The position numbers and the translations under genes were made by a program. The notes beneath the pieces were generated by a model. It ran no database searches. It was given only the letters and a program-made list of their open reading frames with translations, and had not been told where the DNA came from. Positions 33,547-50,279 of a DNA stretch of 64,000 nt are shown here, piece by piece (position 1 is the first letter of the stretch; each line of letters starts with the position of its first letter). The DNA comes from Margaritifera margaritifera (lineage: Eukaryota; Mollusca; Bivalvia; Unionida; Margaritiferidae), in NCBI GenBank assembly GCA_029931535.1, contig JAQPZY010001301.1, positions 1,364,001 to 1,428,000 of the forward strand. Direction: 5' to 3'.

Positions 33547-36382
33547 TTAACAAGAGCAACTTCAATGACCCGATGTCACGAAATCCCCACGCTTTTTATT
33601 CCATCTACTCCCCTACACATCCGCACCTCCTGATATTGAATCGGTGGTCATAACGTATTCTCTGTCATATTTGCGTGAGACTTGGTCCAATGACTCCATA
33701 TACAAAATGTGGTGAAAAAATATTTGAAAATGTCGCTGCAGTGTAAAGTTTGTAAGTTTACCCTTTTACGACTTCGCGAATATCCCTTGGGCGGGAGCCA
33801 AAACTAATACCCTGTTGCAGATAGTTACCGTAGGGCAATATAACTACCATATTTTTCGAATCTCCATCCAGTCCGTTTAGAATGAAAGAGAGTCACGGAT
33901 TTTTGACACTAAAGTGTGGGAATAATAATAATAATAATAATAATGACATCTAGATACGATAATAGCGATATAAACACTGAACAACGCTTTATTTGAAAAA
34001 GACGACCTTGTTACGAAAAGTCGTTTATGCAAGCAAATGGGATTCTGACATTACAGACGTCCGAAAGATGGTAAATTTACCATTACAAATTGGGCCCAAT
34101 ACGGTACCATTAATAGACGATCGCGTCATTTGCAAACACGTTCAGAATGTTAGCCGTATTGGTCCTGAAACGACACAATACTTCATCATCATCATCGTTG
34201 TCGTCGTCGACATCATCATCATCTAAAGCCAGATCTGATGATTGCGAATAAAGTAGTCAGTAAAAAAAAAACATTCATAGACAACGGTATCGATTACAAA
34301 ACTTTCTCAAAGCTATCCGGTGGCTATCGTTGCAGGATAATTGACAAATCAATAAAAGGATACACAAATTGATTGCCAAGCGTTTAAGAGTCACATATGA
34401 AGGCTTTACGATTCTTGAATTGAGTCAATGCAAAGACTGTATCATTAAGTACATTCTTCTGATGTGAAGCTAACAATAGAACACACGGATCTTTCCAATC
34501 ACAGGAAAAGGTATGGTGAAATCATACTGTGTTTTACCTTTGTTTGTTTTGCAGATATGACCAGATAGCATCAATGGACTGGTCATTGACAATAACTAAA
34601 TAAAAATATAAACATTCACTTATTAGTTCCGGCTGTTCTGAAGATAGCATTTATATTTTATAATTTTTAGGTAATTACATCGCTAAATAATTTATTATTA
34701 TTATTATTATTATTATTGAATGTAAACGTTTAGCAATCACTATACAAGTTTAAGTTACAAATAAGATATTGTTTATGTCAGAATGAGTATCCAAGAAGAT
34801 CAGATATAGGGAACACGAATTTTTAATATGTCATATTTTGTTAAAATTTTATTTCAAGCTCTTATTAGTCTTTTTATTCAATGCTAACCACTCGTATTTG
34901 GAGTACTTGCATTAAAGCATCGAAGAGCTTGAATCAACGAGGATTTTGGTATGCATTTAATTCTTTTAAAGGTCTTAAAAGTGCAAAAAAGCATATGATA
35001 TTACATTTCAGCTCTTTTAATTTTTTCCTTTCTACGATAATATTAACAACAAAGAGACAACAGGGAAGAAAAAGGAACGGATACAAAATTCAAATCTGTT
35101 TTCACTTTCTTCATTATTTTTGGTTATTAGCTTGGTTTTAACTGACCTTTTGGAACAAGTTTAGCAGCCTAATTTGTAGCGTATATGTAAGAACATATTA
35201 CACGGCCCCATTACAAATGAAAATAGGTATTGGTATCTGTCTGAGTACCATCTATCTACATTTGTTTCACTGCTGTATGCCACACCTTAGCAGTGCATTG
35301 ATCAGGCTTCACGATATTTTTTTCCGTGCATCTGTAGATTAAAATGTAATTTTCTCTTACCGTATCTCTCTCTCTCTCTCTCTCTACTTATTAACCTCAA
35401 TATACTCACCGTCAGGCGTTGCGCGTAAGATGATATGGGTGAACTATATAATTTCAATAAAATGAAGTCATGCGTTCAAATATAGGAGGATTGTTTTTGT
35501 TGTCCTACTTTCCTTTTGAACTTTGTTCTTTTTCAATGCCAATATTATGTTCAACTTAAACTTGTGTAGTTCGTTTATGCCCATGAATATAAAAGGGCGT
35601 CTATGTTATAGTAGTAGTTAAAACACAATATACGACATTTAATATGGATCACAATATAATAGGGCATATGCGAAATTATTAAAGAAGAGTATTGTTGAAT
35701 ATAGTAACAGAATTCACAAATCGACATGAGATCTGGAAAAAAGTAGGAGAAATATCTTTAAAAGTAATATAATGTTGCATGGATTATCTTGGATATGGGG
35801 ACGGATATTTTCCTTAGAATCTGAGTTTCTCTTTGCTACTCTTGGAGGATAGCTGTTGTTTATTTTTTGTTTTTGTTATCATTTTTTTTTTTTTTTTGTT
35901 TTGTGGCTATTGTTGGACATATAGACATGGGTAGATAGTAAAACACAAATATTTTTAAGACATTTCCAGCAAATTAGAGAACTGGATATATTTAACCTTC
36001 CCGCTTTGTGAGAGTTTTGTTGCATTCAATATTACCGTGTCAACAGTTAAAGAAGCTGAATGCCTGGCTGGGATTAAATTGTGATGACGCTTTAATTGAA
36101 AGAGATTTTACACACTGTTCAGAGTTAACTTATTATAACACCTCCCCCCTAATTGTTCCCCTCCAAGTATACACTCGTATATACTCTGAAGGAAAACAAA
36201 AATAACCGGGTAGAAAACCCCAGCTTAGTCACTTTGATCTATTGTGGGTATGAATGCAGGATTAATATCAAAATGTTTGAACAAAAGGAATTTTCCTCGA
36301 TGTTGTGATAAGCTCAGTATATTTATTCCAGATCTACAATATTAAATTAAAAGTTCCTTTTTTAAGATTTTCTCTCTGTATC

Positions 36383-36414
<32 letters not shown>

Positions 36415-38450
36415 ATTTACATCAGTTTTGAATCCTTGGTGCCGAGAAATCCCCACTCCTTTTAATAAATATACTTCTACCCCTCCCCGCGATTGGCCTT
36501 CTCCGACCCCCTTTCCCACTCTTTGACAGCGACTCATACGTCAGAATCCAAATATATTACATCTAGAGAGTGTATTTTTGCAGTTACTGCATATACAATG
36601 TTTGGGCAAAACTATTAGAAAATTTAACTGTAATGAAATTCCTTGTACAGTTCATCTTTGACCACCTCACATGGACTCCAATTGAAAAGAATACAAATAA
36701 TATATATCTTGTAGATAGCTTCCATAGGGAAGATAACTCCCAAGTTTGGCGAATATCCATCAAGCTGTGTAGTAGTGGTTTGAGTTAAGACCTGACTGAC
36801 CGACAGCGGGACGCACAAATAGATTACACGAGAGGTTATGTCAGGGTGGCCACATGTACTGTTGTAACCCCGTCTTGCAGAAATTAACGACCAGTGTAAA
36901 TGGCTTGTAAAAGTTAATTAACATAAAAATAAACTTTTTTCTGAAGAAAATTAATTATGGTCGCAAGATAAAATTTATTTTAAACTTTATTATTGTATTA
37001 ATCATAGGAAATTCGAGCTTTTGAGTCGCTATCGTACTTTTTTTTAAGGCAAAAAACTCCAAAGGATGATGGTTGTATTATGCATGGGAAATCACTTTTT
37101 ATTTGAATACTTGCAAGTACTGATAGAGGCTTTTAAATTGCCGAAAAGTTTGGTATGAATTAATTTTAATATCCTAGTATTAAGTAGCAAGAAATATCTG
37201 ATACTAGGTTTCCACTGCTTTTAATATTTTCCTTTGCATAAAAGGATTTACACAAGGAAGAGAAGAAAAGAGATCTGAACGGATTACAATAATTTCTAAT
37301 GAACCAGTTGTAGCAAACTCATAACTGTTTCCACTTTCTCAGTTATTTATGATTTTGATGTTGTTTCTGTCTTATCTTGTAGAATCAGTTTCGTATCTTA
37401 AATTGTATCCTTTTGTCTCGTAGCACGGAATTGGGATCCATTATCAGCGATAATACCTAATTGTGACTGTCTGCCCGCCTCTTGGCCTAGTTTTTGTGCG
37501 TATAAAAATGTTGACGATGATATGAATCATGCATTCACACCCACATAAGATCAACGATGATACCCTAGAAGCATCTATGTTTCTTTTTTCTGAGTACATA
37601 TCGAGATAGAGAGAGAGCGAGAGAGAGAGTAGTTCGCAAAAGAAAGCCAATCATAGAAAGAGGTATAATTTACATAACTTCTTCCAAACTAGGCGGGGCG
37701 GTACTTACATGATAGCCTACATATCGACAATAGGATATTCCTATTAATTGTCAACCACATAAAAGGCACAAAACAGGTGTTATGATTGTTGGAGAGCTCG
37801 TCATTACAGAGACGGGATCATTGATCAAGTCTATTAGATGTGAAGCTAAAACAATCATTTCAAAGACAGTTAAGTTTAAGTTGACCTCATGTAATCATTG
37901 CAATTTCCTGTATAAATATTGAGCTAGTATCAATGAACTGGTCATAGTCGATATATTTTAATATAAATTTTCTCTGATATATTTTCTGGCCGTTCTGAAG
38001 ATAACATTTATATTCAGAAAACTTTTAATTTATTTTCATCATAGAAATCAGACCTTTCTTGATCGTTTTTAGGTTGTTTTTTTTTTTTTAATTTGAGTCG
38101 AGCTGTTATCGGTCATTTCATTTCATGGGAATTACTTTAAATCAGAGCAATTACATTCAGTTATTAAACCATTTAATCAAAGAGGATTTAGGTATGTATA
38201 TTATTAATTTTAAATGTCTTTAAACAAAGCAGTAAGAAGTATATGATTGTAGATTTCTAATGTTTAACATTTTTTCTTTGCTTACTAAGATTTACAAGAA
38301 AGTAGGAAAAGAGATCGAAACGGATAAAACTATATTTACCACGCAATCGACTGTATAAAAACTCCAAACAGTCTTCACTTTCGTCCGTATATATAGTTTT
38401 TGGCTTGGTTTTATCCAATTTTGTGTTATCATTTTCGCATTTTAATTTGT
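33380..38450. repeat. Field of diverged segmental duplications
   Basis: Three kinds of segment recur in the same orientation. A: (AAT)n followed by GAAATCCCCAC (33500-33640 and 36380-36500). B: TATCAATG(G/A)ACTGGTCAT-like text followed by GGC(T/C)GTTCTGAAGATA (34570-34665 and 37925-38010). C: ending in a TTCACTTTCTTC-like string and GGCTTGGTTTTA (34870-35150, 38130-38420, and more weakly 37070-37350). Divergence is high (by eye 25-35%). No coding domain is recognised within; (AAT)n tracts lie at 33507-33545, 33919-33945, 34687-34718 and 36382-36413. Confidence 0.6.
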
Positions 38451-39414
38451 AGTCTTTTCATGTTTATATTGAAATTTGGGACATTTACGGATGGTGTCAC
38501 AAATTTCAGTCTGTCTGTCGCCCTCACTGCCTCTTTGTCTGTCAATCAGTCAATCAATGAAATTATCAATTAAACAAGCATTCAATAAATCCATAAACTT
38601 GAGTGCTACCTAACAAGAACATACAGTAAAACATTGAAAATACATTGAAGGAGGTACGTATCACAGGTAAAGACACAAGACGACTTCCTTATCAACAAAA
38701 ACAGCAACATCAATATATTATTTTGTAACAGTAGACCCATGTTTAAATGATCGTTCATGGACGACGTCTAAGGTATATCCAGGCATTCGACCAAGCTCTA
38801 ACAACGTCATATGCAAACATATCGGCTACTCCCACAATAGGATCAAGCAGTTCGCCATCAGCTGTCTCATCTCCCCTCCCTATCTACTTGCACAGCCACC
38901 ATTCTTATGATATATGTGAAATTATGTCGTTATGCGAAAGAGTGAGTAAAAATGCAAACTTAACGACAATGTGTCCTAAAATTAGGGTGATGTCATGACT
39001 CTCCTGTGACATAATACCACGGAGAATTACATATTAAGCTATTTTTCAAGAAAAGTTCCCAAGTCTTTTAGAATGAGAATAACATTCTTACGTTGGACGA
39101 TTTGACACAATATAAACAGTGATTTTACTGTCGCAAATATAGTCAATTTGTGACAGCTAAACCACCATCAAACTTCCTCAAATATTTAAATACAAGACTT
39201 TTATTCTCCAACTGATGTATACCCTTCAGAATACTAAATATTAGACCTTGCATTGCAATATGATACGTATCACGATACAAAGGTCGCGAGACGATATGCT
39301 TCACGAACTTTACAGCGTATTACATTTCCAGAACTAGCAATAATATGACAAAACATAACAAAGAAGAATTATAAAATTATTCACTATTAAAATTTGGATC
39401 ATTATGTAGAATCC

Positions 39415-39477
<63 letters not shown>

Positions 39478-39841
39478 GCAAGCATCAAACATTTTTCAAA
39501 ACTGCATAATAACATTTCATTCTCAATTTGAATCATACATGTCGCTATACGGGGTGGCGATAAAATATATTGTATCACCATAGAATCTCAACTTGGCTAA
39601 ATATTATGTTTGGTACTGGGACTAAATGACTAAATTCATGCAAATCAAACCACCGTTCTCAAAGCATTGAAGTGATCAACATATGAACAGAACAGTATGC
39701 AGGATACATCTTCATAACTAAACATTTTTATTCAGATCAACTAGGTCATAATAAATAGTATAATTAAAGGTGTAACCACCACATCACCTTGTGGAGCGAT
39801 ACTATTACTAAGGCCTTCAGACTACGAGGCGTACCTGTAGT
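38451..39841. other. Intergenic with (TC)n at 39420-39475
   Basis: AT-rich unique sequence. An 83-codon + strand frame (38747-38998) contains a Ser/Pro-rich middle but no recognised domain. The (TC)n tract has about 28 units. Confidence 0.55.
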
Positions 39842-40083
39842 CAGTGGTGGATCTGGAAATGTCGTTTGGAGGAGGGGGGGGGGGTAAAGAAGTAGACGAG
39901 GAGTCCGTAGGACGGAACCCCCAGGGGGCGAAGCCATCTTTAGCTCTGGAATTGTAAGCGTTTCCAGGGCATAATTTTAACCATCTAACTGTAAAGAAAA
40001 CTTACTCTAGCAACGTTCAGGTTGTTTCACGCTTGTTCTTAGGAGGGGGAGGGGACAGCTCCCCTCTCTTATATCCACACCTG
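39842..40083. mobile_element. hAT-like MITE, about 242 bp
   Basis: Begins CAGTGGTGGATCTGG and ends, as reverse complement, CAGGTGTGGATATAAG, imperfect terminal inverted repeats of the CAGNGG type seen in hAT elements. The interior is unusually G/C-rich with poly-G and GGAACCCCCAGGGGGCG. No transposase. The expected 8-bp target duplication is not clear by eye, so the ends may be eroded. Confidence 0.5.
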
Positions 40084-41117
40084 CTATTGATACTCTATCG
40101 ACCAATCAACGAGTTCGCCAGTTTCATTTCTTTTATAAGCCCTTTTTCATTTTGAGTGATGCAATCAGATTCATTCACATTTAATAAACTCTGAGTTGGC
40201 GTAGACCTTTTAGATTCGCGCGAGATTCTGATTAAACGAGACTAGATTTCCAAACTACTCAGCCAATAGTCAATAAAGAGTTTTAAAATTTTGAAGTTGT
40301 TAAATATTGTCTCGTCGCTGTCTATGAGACTATATTTCCAAGCGACTTAGTCAATAAGGAGATTTCAGGTTTGAAGTTATTAAATACTGTCTCATTGTCA
40401 TCAGCACGGAAATGAAATACGAACCTTTTCAGAATCTGTCTTATGTACATGTCGTAGTAAATAAATTGTGAAATGTGAGTGAATAACTGTAAATCAGATT
40501 CAGTATATCTATGCGTGGATCGACTTAAAAGGTCTGTTAATCTTTTTCTGCTTAACCGCTAAGTGCACTGGAGATATTACTGCGTGTATCTATATCGACC
40601 GATAGTGTACTCAAAGTCTTGATACAAATATTAACTTACTCTAATTTTCTTATCTACCTATCTAACCACCTTTAGTATGATACATACATACATACATACA
40701 TACATACATACATACATACATAATATTCTTTTGCTCACAGCTATTTACTGATATTCATGTGACGGGGGTGGGTTGTATACGTCTAAAAACTTCCTACCTT
40801 TATAGGTAGTCGTCAGGATATGGAATCAATTGCTATTATACGTACAAGTGTGTAACGAAAAGCAGATAACTTATATTCGTCTCTCCATGTCTACAAGTGG
40901 GGCCCTAATGTTAATAGTGTCCATTACATCTTATCACTATTACAGAGACTCCTCTTTCAGTGCTAGTGCCTTCATATATACCATCCATGTGTATGATCAT
41001 TAACATTTAAAAGCTTAAAATGATTTTTTTTCGTATCCTTCTCATAAAAAATGTATGTATGTATGTATGTACATCCAAATTAATCAATAGGTTGGCTGAT
41101 AGATATATGCAAAGATA
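40084..41117. other. Intergenic with (CATA)n and (TATG)n tracts
   Basis: Tetranucleotide tracts at 40681-40721 and 41049-41071. Two related segments (AGATTCTGATTAAACGAGACTAGATTTCC near 40220, recurring in part near 40325 as GAGACTATATTTCC, with CAATAA(A/G)GAG and TTTGAAGTT following) show a ~105-bp local duplication. No gene. Confidence 0.55.
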
Positions 41118-42085
41118 TATCTATAGATAAAGATATCAATATGGATAAACATATAGTTACTATAATATAAGTAGATAAAGATATCAATATGGATAAACAT
41201 ATAGTTACTATAATATAAGTTGATAAAGATATCAATATGGATAAACATATAGTACTATAATAGAAGTAGATAAAGATATCAATATGGATAAACATGTAGT
41301 TACTATAATAGAAGTAGATAAAGATATCAATATGGATAAACATGTAGTTACTATAAAAGAAGTAGATACAGATATATTTGGATAAACATATAGTACTATA
41401 ATAGAAGTAGATAAAGATATCAATATGGATAAACATATAGTAACTATAATAGAAGTTGATAAAGATATCAATATGGATAAACATGTAGTTACTATAACAG
41501 AAGTAGATACAGATATCAATATGGATAAACATGTAGTACTATAATAGAAGTAGATACAGATATCAATATGGATAAACATACAGTAACTATAATAGAAGTT
41601 GATAAAGATATCAATATGGATAAACATGTAGTTGCTATAATAGAAGTAGATAAAGATATCAATATGGATAAACATATAGTTACTATAATAGAAGTAGATA
41701 AAGATATCAATATGGATAAACATGTAGCTACTATAATAGAAGTAGATACAGATATCAATATGGATAAACATATAGTTACTATAATAGAAGTAGATAAAGA
41801 TATCAATATGGATAAACATGTATTTACTATAATAGAAGTAGATAAAGATATCAATATGGATAAACATGTAGTTACTATAATAGAAGTAGATACAGATATC
41901 AATATGGATAAACATATAGTACTATAATAGAAGTAGATAAAGATATCAATATGGATAAACATGTATTTACTATAATAGAAGTAGATAAAGATATCAATAT
42001 GGATAAACATGTAGTTACTATAATAGAAGTAGATAAAGATATCAATATGGATAAACATGTAGTTACTATAAATAGAAGTAGATAC
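41118..42085. repeat. 48-bp minisatellite, about 20 units
   Basis: Unit built from GATATCAATATGGATAAACA, T(A/G)TAGTTACTATAATAGAAG and TAGATAAA. The 48-bp length is a multiple of three, so long open frames with 16-residue periodicity appear on both strands (for example DINMDKHVVTIIEVDK on +). Some units lack one T (47 bp) and shift the frame. I interpret it as a noncoding tandem repeat. Confidence 0.95.
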
Positions 42086-42089
42086 AGAT

Positions 42090-44170
42090 ACAACGACACA
42101 TAGAGAGATAAAGATGGATATATAGATATTCAGTTATTTCTGTTTAACAGTTTTATATCCTGTTATCAGTTGTTTTGTTTTTTTAATTTATTTTATTTGA
42201 GTACACTATATCTTCTATGTTAGTTGTTCTGACGTGCAAGAAAGACTAGGAACTACAGGCCATATAATGTAACCAACAACTAACGGCCATAAAATAATTC
42301 AGTAAAAGCCTTCTGAAAGACTTTGTACCCGTTTCTTTCTTTGTTTCTTTCTTTCAACGACATGTGAAATCTGTGTTATTTTATCTATATGCATTTCATA
42401 ATGCGTATTTGGTAAATGTAGTATCAAATGTGTACAAAAAAGCTTGATGAAAGTTAGTGGTGGTTTTACATTTCATTATGATATTTCAAAGTGCCCAGTC
42501 CTATGGACCTACCGCCAGAGCAGATATAACCACGCCTACTCAATTAGCATAAACATATTATGAAGTAAGTATAAACGTTATTTTATGTTGCCATTTACCC
42601 ATGTGAATTAATGTTAATATTTTTGTGTATTTTAATTTTGACGACCTATTGAGATTTTCATGCTATTTCCATGATTTTTATTATCTTAGATATTGTTTTG
42701 TTTTGTTGTTTTGTTTTTTGTTGTTTTTTTTTTTTTGTTTTTGTTTTTTTTTTTAATTTTGTCTTTTAAATTTGGGACCCTTTTTGTAAACCTCTTAGCT
42801 CAATTATGTAAAAACCGCTGGACAATGGCAAATATCAGTCTAAACGCATTATCATATTCATATTTATTTGAACTGATAGATTTTCTCGTCGTTTAACTTA
42901 CTTTTAGGAACTTTTGAACAGGTCTCTCTGAGTTTTGGGCATGGATTTTTTTTTCTCTGGAAGAAACTTGTGAGCCCGATTGCATACAATTGCTAAGCCA
43001 AGGCAAATTAGGTTTGGAATGCATTTTTATGTGCATAATTTTATTTAGATGTCTTGAAAAGAATTTCGCGCTTATTAAAATTTGTGCAAGCTTGATCAGT
43101 TTTTCAAACCACTTGGAATTAGATTTTATTTTTGGTTTGCATTGTGGGTGGACGTATTTTAAAAAGATCTTACATCTTACAATAAGTAAACGTATGAAAA
43201 CAACAACCATGTTAATTGACTCTCTCTTTTTTAGACAGTAAGTCAGCTTGCATTTACGTATTGCATCCCAGATGAGTATACCTTCCTCGTTACTGGTGAA
43301 ACATAAACTGCATGATCCCTTCAAGAAACATAATTAAAGGAAAACCCAGCTTTTCTTCTAATGACCAGTTTGTACTGCGTGATCCAGGTGATTTTTTGTT
43401 TTACTTTAAAGTATTCAAAAATATGGACGATGACTTTATCTGGCTAGTTGTCTTTGAGTATAATCAGATCTCAAGGAACTTTACGTCTTTTTAACAACAG
43501 TTGCAGCTGTGCATAAGTATTTTGTTTTAACTGTGTAATACAATTTATGTTTCTTTTATGGAAAATAGGAGTTAATTGTAGTTGCATGTATAAGGTAAAC
43601 AAGGTTGAGTATAAGTTGCTTTTTTTTCTTCTTGAGTTACGAGGTGAAATACAATTCGAAAAACAATTGGTAATATTTTTGTCTGTTGGTTTCTTTAAGT
43701 TAGTAATCAAATTCAAACTTATTACACATGTATGGTAATTACAAAAGTGTTTTCCAATTTTAAAAAACGTTATCAGTATATCTTATTTTTTAAATTGTAT
43801 AGTGTTCGTGTGTGTTTACAGTATTAAGATTACCTCTATCAACAGGAATAATTTGTATTCGATGATTTAAGCACCCTGTAAATTGTATTAGAATTATTAA
43901 AAAGGTTTTGTTGCTTGAATTAGGTGGTGACAACGATCATCTATCCATATAAAATGGTAAAACTTCAGGAACTACGCATTACCAACATGATGTTTCATTT
44001 GGTTTCATTTGGTATACCTCTGCCATAAGTGTTGCAGCATTATATAGCGTTAGCTTATCGGTCTGCCCAATACGCACGTTCCGAAATACTTTGTATTAGC
44101 AACTACTCACGAATCTTTCCACTGACTATGATTAAACTATGCAAGCATTCTTGACATTAGGTGAATATGT
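42090..44170. other. Intergenic; open frames without recognised domains
   Basis: T-rich low complexity at 42690-42770. A 143-codon - strand frame (42893-43324), rich in Lys and Ile, and a 60-codon + frame (43312-43494; DQFVLRDPGDFLFYFKVFKN) have no recognisable domain or splice context that I can support. They could be decayed exons. Confidence 0.35.

Positions 44171-44244
<74 letters not shown>
44171..44244. repeat. (CA)n(TA)n compound microsatellite
   Basis: CA tract 44171-44203 joined to TA tract 44204-44244, directly adjoining the LTR-like element. Confidence 0.97.
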
Positions 44245-44248
<4 letters not shown>

Positions 44249-45132
44249 ACGACCCTATGTCTCGAACAAACGTAACAAAAGAAAGTGAAACCAACAATGT
44301 TTGTAAAAAAACAACACACAATTTATTCTAAATAATTAATTTGAAAATCAAAAATACACTTACAGTATCGTGTATTACAATCCAAATAATCCAACAATTA
44401 TTAGTGTCCTGGTCACAAGTCCGTATATATAGAAACAATAAAATGTTCCAAATGAATGAATGTTTCAAGTTAATGAATGTTCCAAATGAATCTTCGTAAT
44501 GAACGAATGTTCCAAATGAATGAGTCTTCGTAATGAACGAATGTTCCGATAGAATGATGGTTCCGAATGAATGAGTCTGTAATGTTCCGATGTATCAACG
44601 ATAATGTCAGATCATCTTTAAGAATATTCAGATACATCCGAGAAAGTCCTAAATATAACTCCAGGTAGCTCTGATGAATGCTCCAATAAATAATTCCTTT
44701 CGAATTATCTATACAGCATGGCATTACAGCAGCATTACAGGATTCCAGCTCGGCTATTATTTCAAGCAATCTGATGATTCCAAAGCTGATCATAAAAAAC
44801 AGTTCTTTTCAACTCAAGATCTAAAAAGGAATGAATATAATTCGTATATTAAGGTCTTTTATACAATTTGCAAATGGCACATTTCACAACAGGAAACGTG
44901 TCATATTTCGACCCAGAATGCAATACTAAATGCGTCTATTTCATGGAATTTTACTGAAGAATGATCAACAGCTCTGACCTTGAACAAAAGGTCAGTAAAC
45001 ATGTTGTTATTTGATTAATAGTACAACTAAACTCAACTTAAATATGACTCACTATTTGACACAACTTTAAAGTAGAGTCATAGGCAAAAAATTTAAGTAC
45101 ATTATAGACTCCATATACATAATTCCGTAACA
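44245..45132 (+). mobile_element. Solo-LTR-like element, copy 1
   Basis: Starts TGTTACGACC and ends TTCCGTAACA (5'-TG...CA-3'), with ATAT directly on both sides (44241-44244 and 45133-45136) as a possible 4-bp target duplication. The 888-bp body includes imperfect direct repeats of GAACGAATGTTCC/AATGAATG (44455-44580). A second copy of the family is at 61630-62481, sharing GAAAGTGAAACCAACAATGT and TCACAAGTCC. No internal coding. A TIR element is possible because the ends are also inverted (TGTTACG/CGTAACA). Confidence 0.65.
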
Positions 45133-45329
45133 ATATATAATCATACAGGTTAGATAATTTTAATTCGGTCTCTACAGAGTATGAATCCAAATGGACTGTA
45201 TACTTAGATGAGAATTAATTACTGGGTCGACATGCGAGTATGTCTGCTATGCACGAATGCCGATACCACCGACTTTGTAGCATCATTTTTTGGTGATGTG
45301 TGCATGGTCGAGATAGTATAGGGGTTGGT

Positions 45330-48172
<2,843 letters not shown>

Positions 48173-48664
48173 AAATGACATTAGATGATTTATTCTGTAT
48201 TGTCCATACCTAATGACATTAGATGATTTATTTTGTATTGTCCATACCTAATGACATTAGATGATTTAATTTTCATTATCCATACCTAATGACATTAGAT
48301 GATTTATTTTGTATTGTCCACACCTAATGACATTAGATGATTTAATTTTCATTCTCCATACCTAATGACATTAGATGATTTATTTTTCATTCTCCATACC
48401 TAATGACATTAGATAATTTATTTTCATTCTCCATACCTAATGACATTAATGATTTATTTCTCAGTCTCCATAGCTAATGACATTAGATGATTTATTTTGT
48501 ATTGTCCATACCTAATGACATAAGATGATTTAATTTTCATTCTCCACACCTAATGACATTATATGATTTATTTTGTATTGTCCATACCTAATGACATTAG
48601 ATGATTTAATTTTCATTCTCCATACCTAATGACATTAGATAATTTATTTTTCATTGTCCTTACC
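48173..48664. repeat. 38-bp minisatellite, about 13 units
   Basis: Unit: TAATGACATTAGATGATTTA followed by TTTTGTATTGTCCATACC, or a variant with ATTTTCATTCTCCATACC. The two variants alternate in places, indicating a higher-order dimer. Array length 492 bp is close to 13 x 38. Confidence 0.95.
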
Positions 48665-49279
48665 TTATGATACAATTCTTAAAAGTAGCATGTTTAGCTC
48701 TTTGACAATTACTATATTGCTAATTCAATGGTGGTCTCACTTAACTAACATGACTGCCTCTGTTTCCATCAGGGATAAAATGCCTACTTAATACAACTTT
48801 CTTTGTGTGTAAATGATTACTTTTTTTCCTTTATATTGCTTTCTACTTAGACGATTGCATTTTGTTAGTCTATCCTGCCCATCACATTTTATATCGCAGG
48901 ATTGTTTATTTTATCTTACAGGACGCTTTAAAAATTTAACTGCTTCATTTAATGTAATAGAATTGCTCATATGACAGCATCATACTGTTGATGTCATGTT
49001 TACCTAATGTTCTCAGTTCCGTTTAATTCTAAAAAATATGATGCCTTTGTCTGCATTGCGTAAATAATTAGTTTCGCCTTTGCTTCACACAAATAAATAC
49101 ATATTTCATGGTTTACATAATATGAAAAAACGCCATTTTTTTGTTTTACGTATGTTCTTCGAGTTTGATATGTACAAAAAGATCAAATTCATTTGTGTGT
49201 TATGACTTCCACTGTGAGTTCTGAAGTGTAATGGCTAAATATTTCAATACTTACACTCATTTTTATTTCTCTCGGTAAT

Positions 49280-49501
49280 TTGGACGTTGAATGCATAATT
49301 GACGCTGAGGACAAACACTATATCAATAAGGTTGAGTTCGAGTACGTTGATGTAGAAAACCAAACCTACTGTGTATATATCTACCTTCGGGTGAATAATG
49401 GTAAATATATTGTTCCATTTTTTCCATCAACTATTTATGCTTCAATAACAATATATGTCGAGGTTAATGGTCAGGTGAAAGAGTATCTTGACCAGGATTA
49501 G
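49280..49501 (+). CDS. Possible 3'-terminal exon, unknown protein
   Basis: A 73-codon open frame has a strongly alternating beta-strand pattern (KVEFEYVDVENQTYCVYIYL, SITIYVEVNGQVKEY) and an unusual even composition for this AT-rich region. It ends at TAG 49499-49501, and an AATAAA-like polyadenylation signal follows near 49631. A convincing splice acceptor is not seen directly upstream (GCTGAG near 49308 is a candidate). Family unknown. Confidence 0.3.
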   Translation: MDVECIIDAEDKHYINKVEFEYVDVENQTYCVYIYLRVNNGKYIVPFFPSTIYASITIYVEVNGQVKEYLDQD

Positions 49502-50279
49502 GTATTTACAGATTTTAATACGTTACAGATGAATCGTTTTGCATGCCCAGGTGATTCTTATGCTAAAACAAGTAGAAATACCGTGGAAGATTACATTTAA
49601 TGATGCAATTTATACATGAAATCATGGTAAAATAAACTTAATCAGCTGGAGTGACAAATCTTCCTAATCCATAGCCTCGATAGTATTTCTTGATTTTTGA
49701 GAGAGCTTTTTCCTTTATAAAAGTATAATTTCGTTGAACTGCAGTCTTTAACTTTCAGCAATACATGGACTTATAAATGCTTCTCTTTGAATACGGTGTT
49801 GCAAATATTGATTTTATCAGCTTAAAACAAATAAGAATTTTTTTTTTTAAAACATGGAATTTATTAAAGGATATAATTGCACGCCATAAATGTATTTATC
49901 TGTTTGAATTAAGAAATATTGATATAATTATAGTTTACAGATTGTTTGCTTTTTCACTCTTTACCAAATATATTTGTTTTCATTTTGTTGTCTCAGTTCT
50001 TAGTTAACTTGATGAAATAGTTATTCTTGTACGAATTCTCTACAATTGATCTGAATTTTCAAGTTGTGATTTACTTTCTATTTCAACATTTGTATGCAGC
50101 TGTTTATAAATGAAACGTTTTAAAGAATTGCAGCGAATATGTGCCTCAATAGTTTAAATATAATATCAGCATTGTGATTTGGTAGTACTTGAGGTATAGC
50201 GCAATGCAAAGGACTGTAATAGTGAACCAATGTCAGGACCCTCTTGCAACTTCTGGCTAATCATTGTTATTGACTATTC

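Noticed and set aside
41080..42099. Large repetitive proteins of up to 227 residues on the - strand
   Set aside because: They arise from the 48-bp noncoding minisatellite; frames switch whenever a 47-bp unit occurs and the composition follows the DNA repeat.
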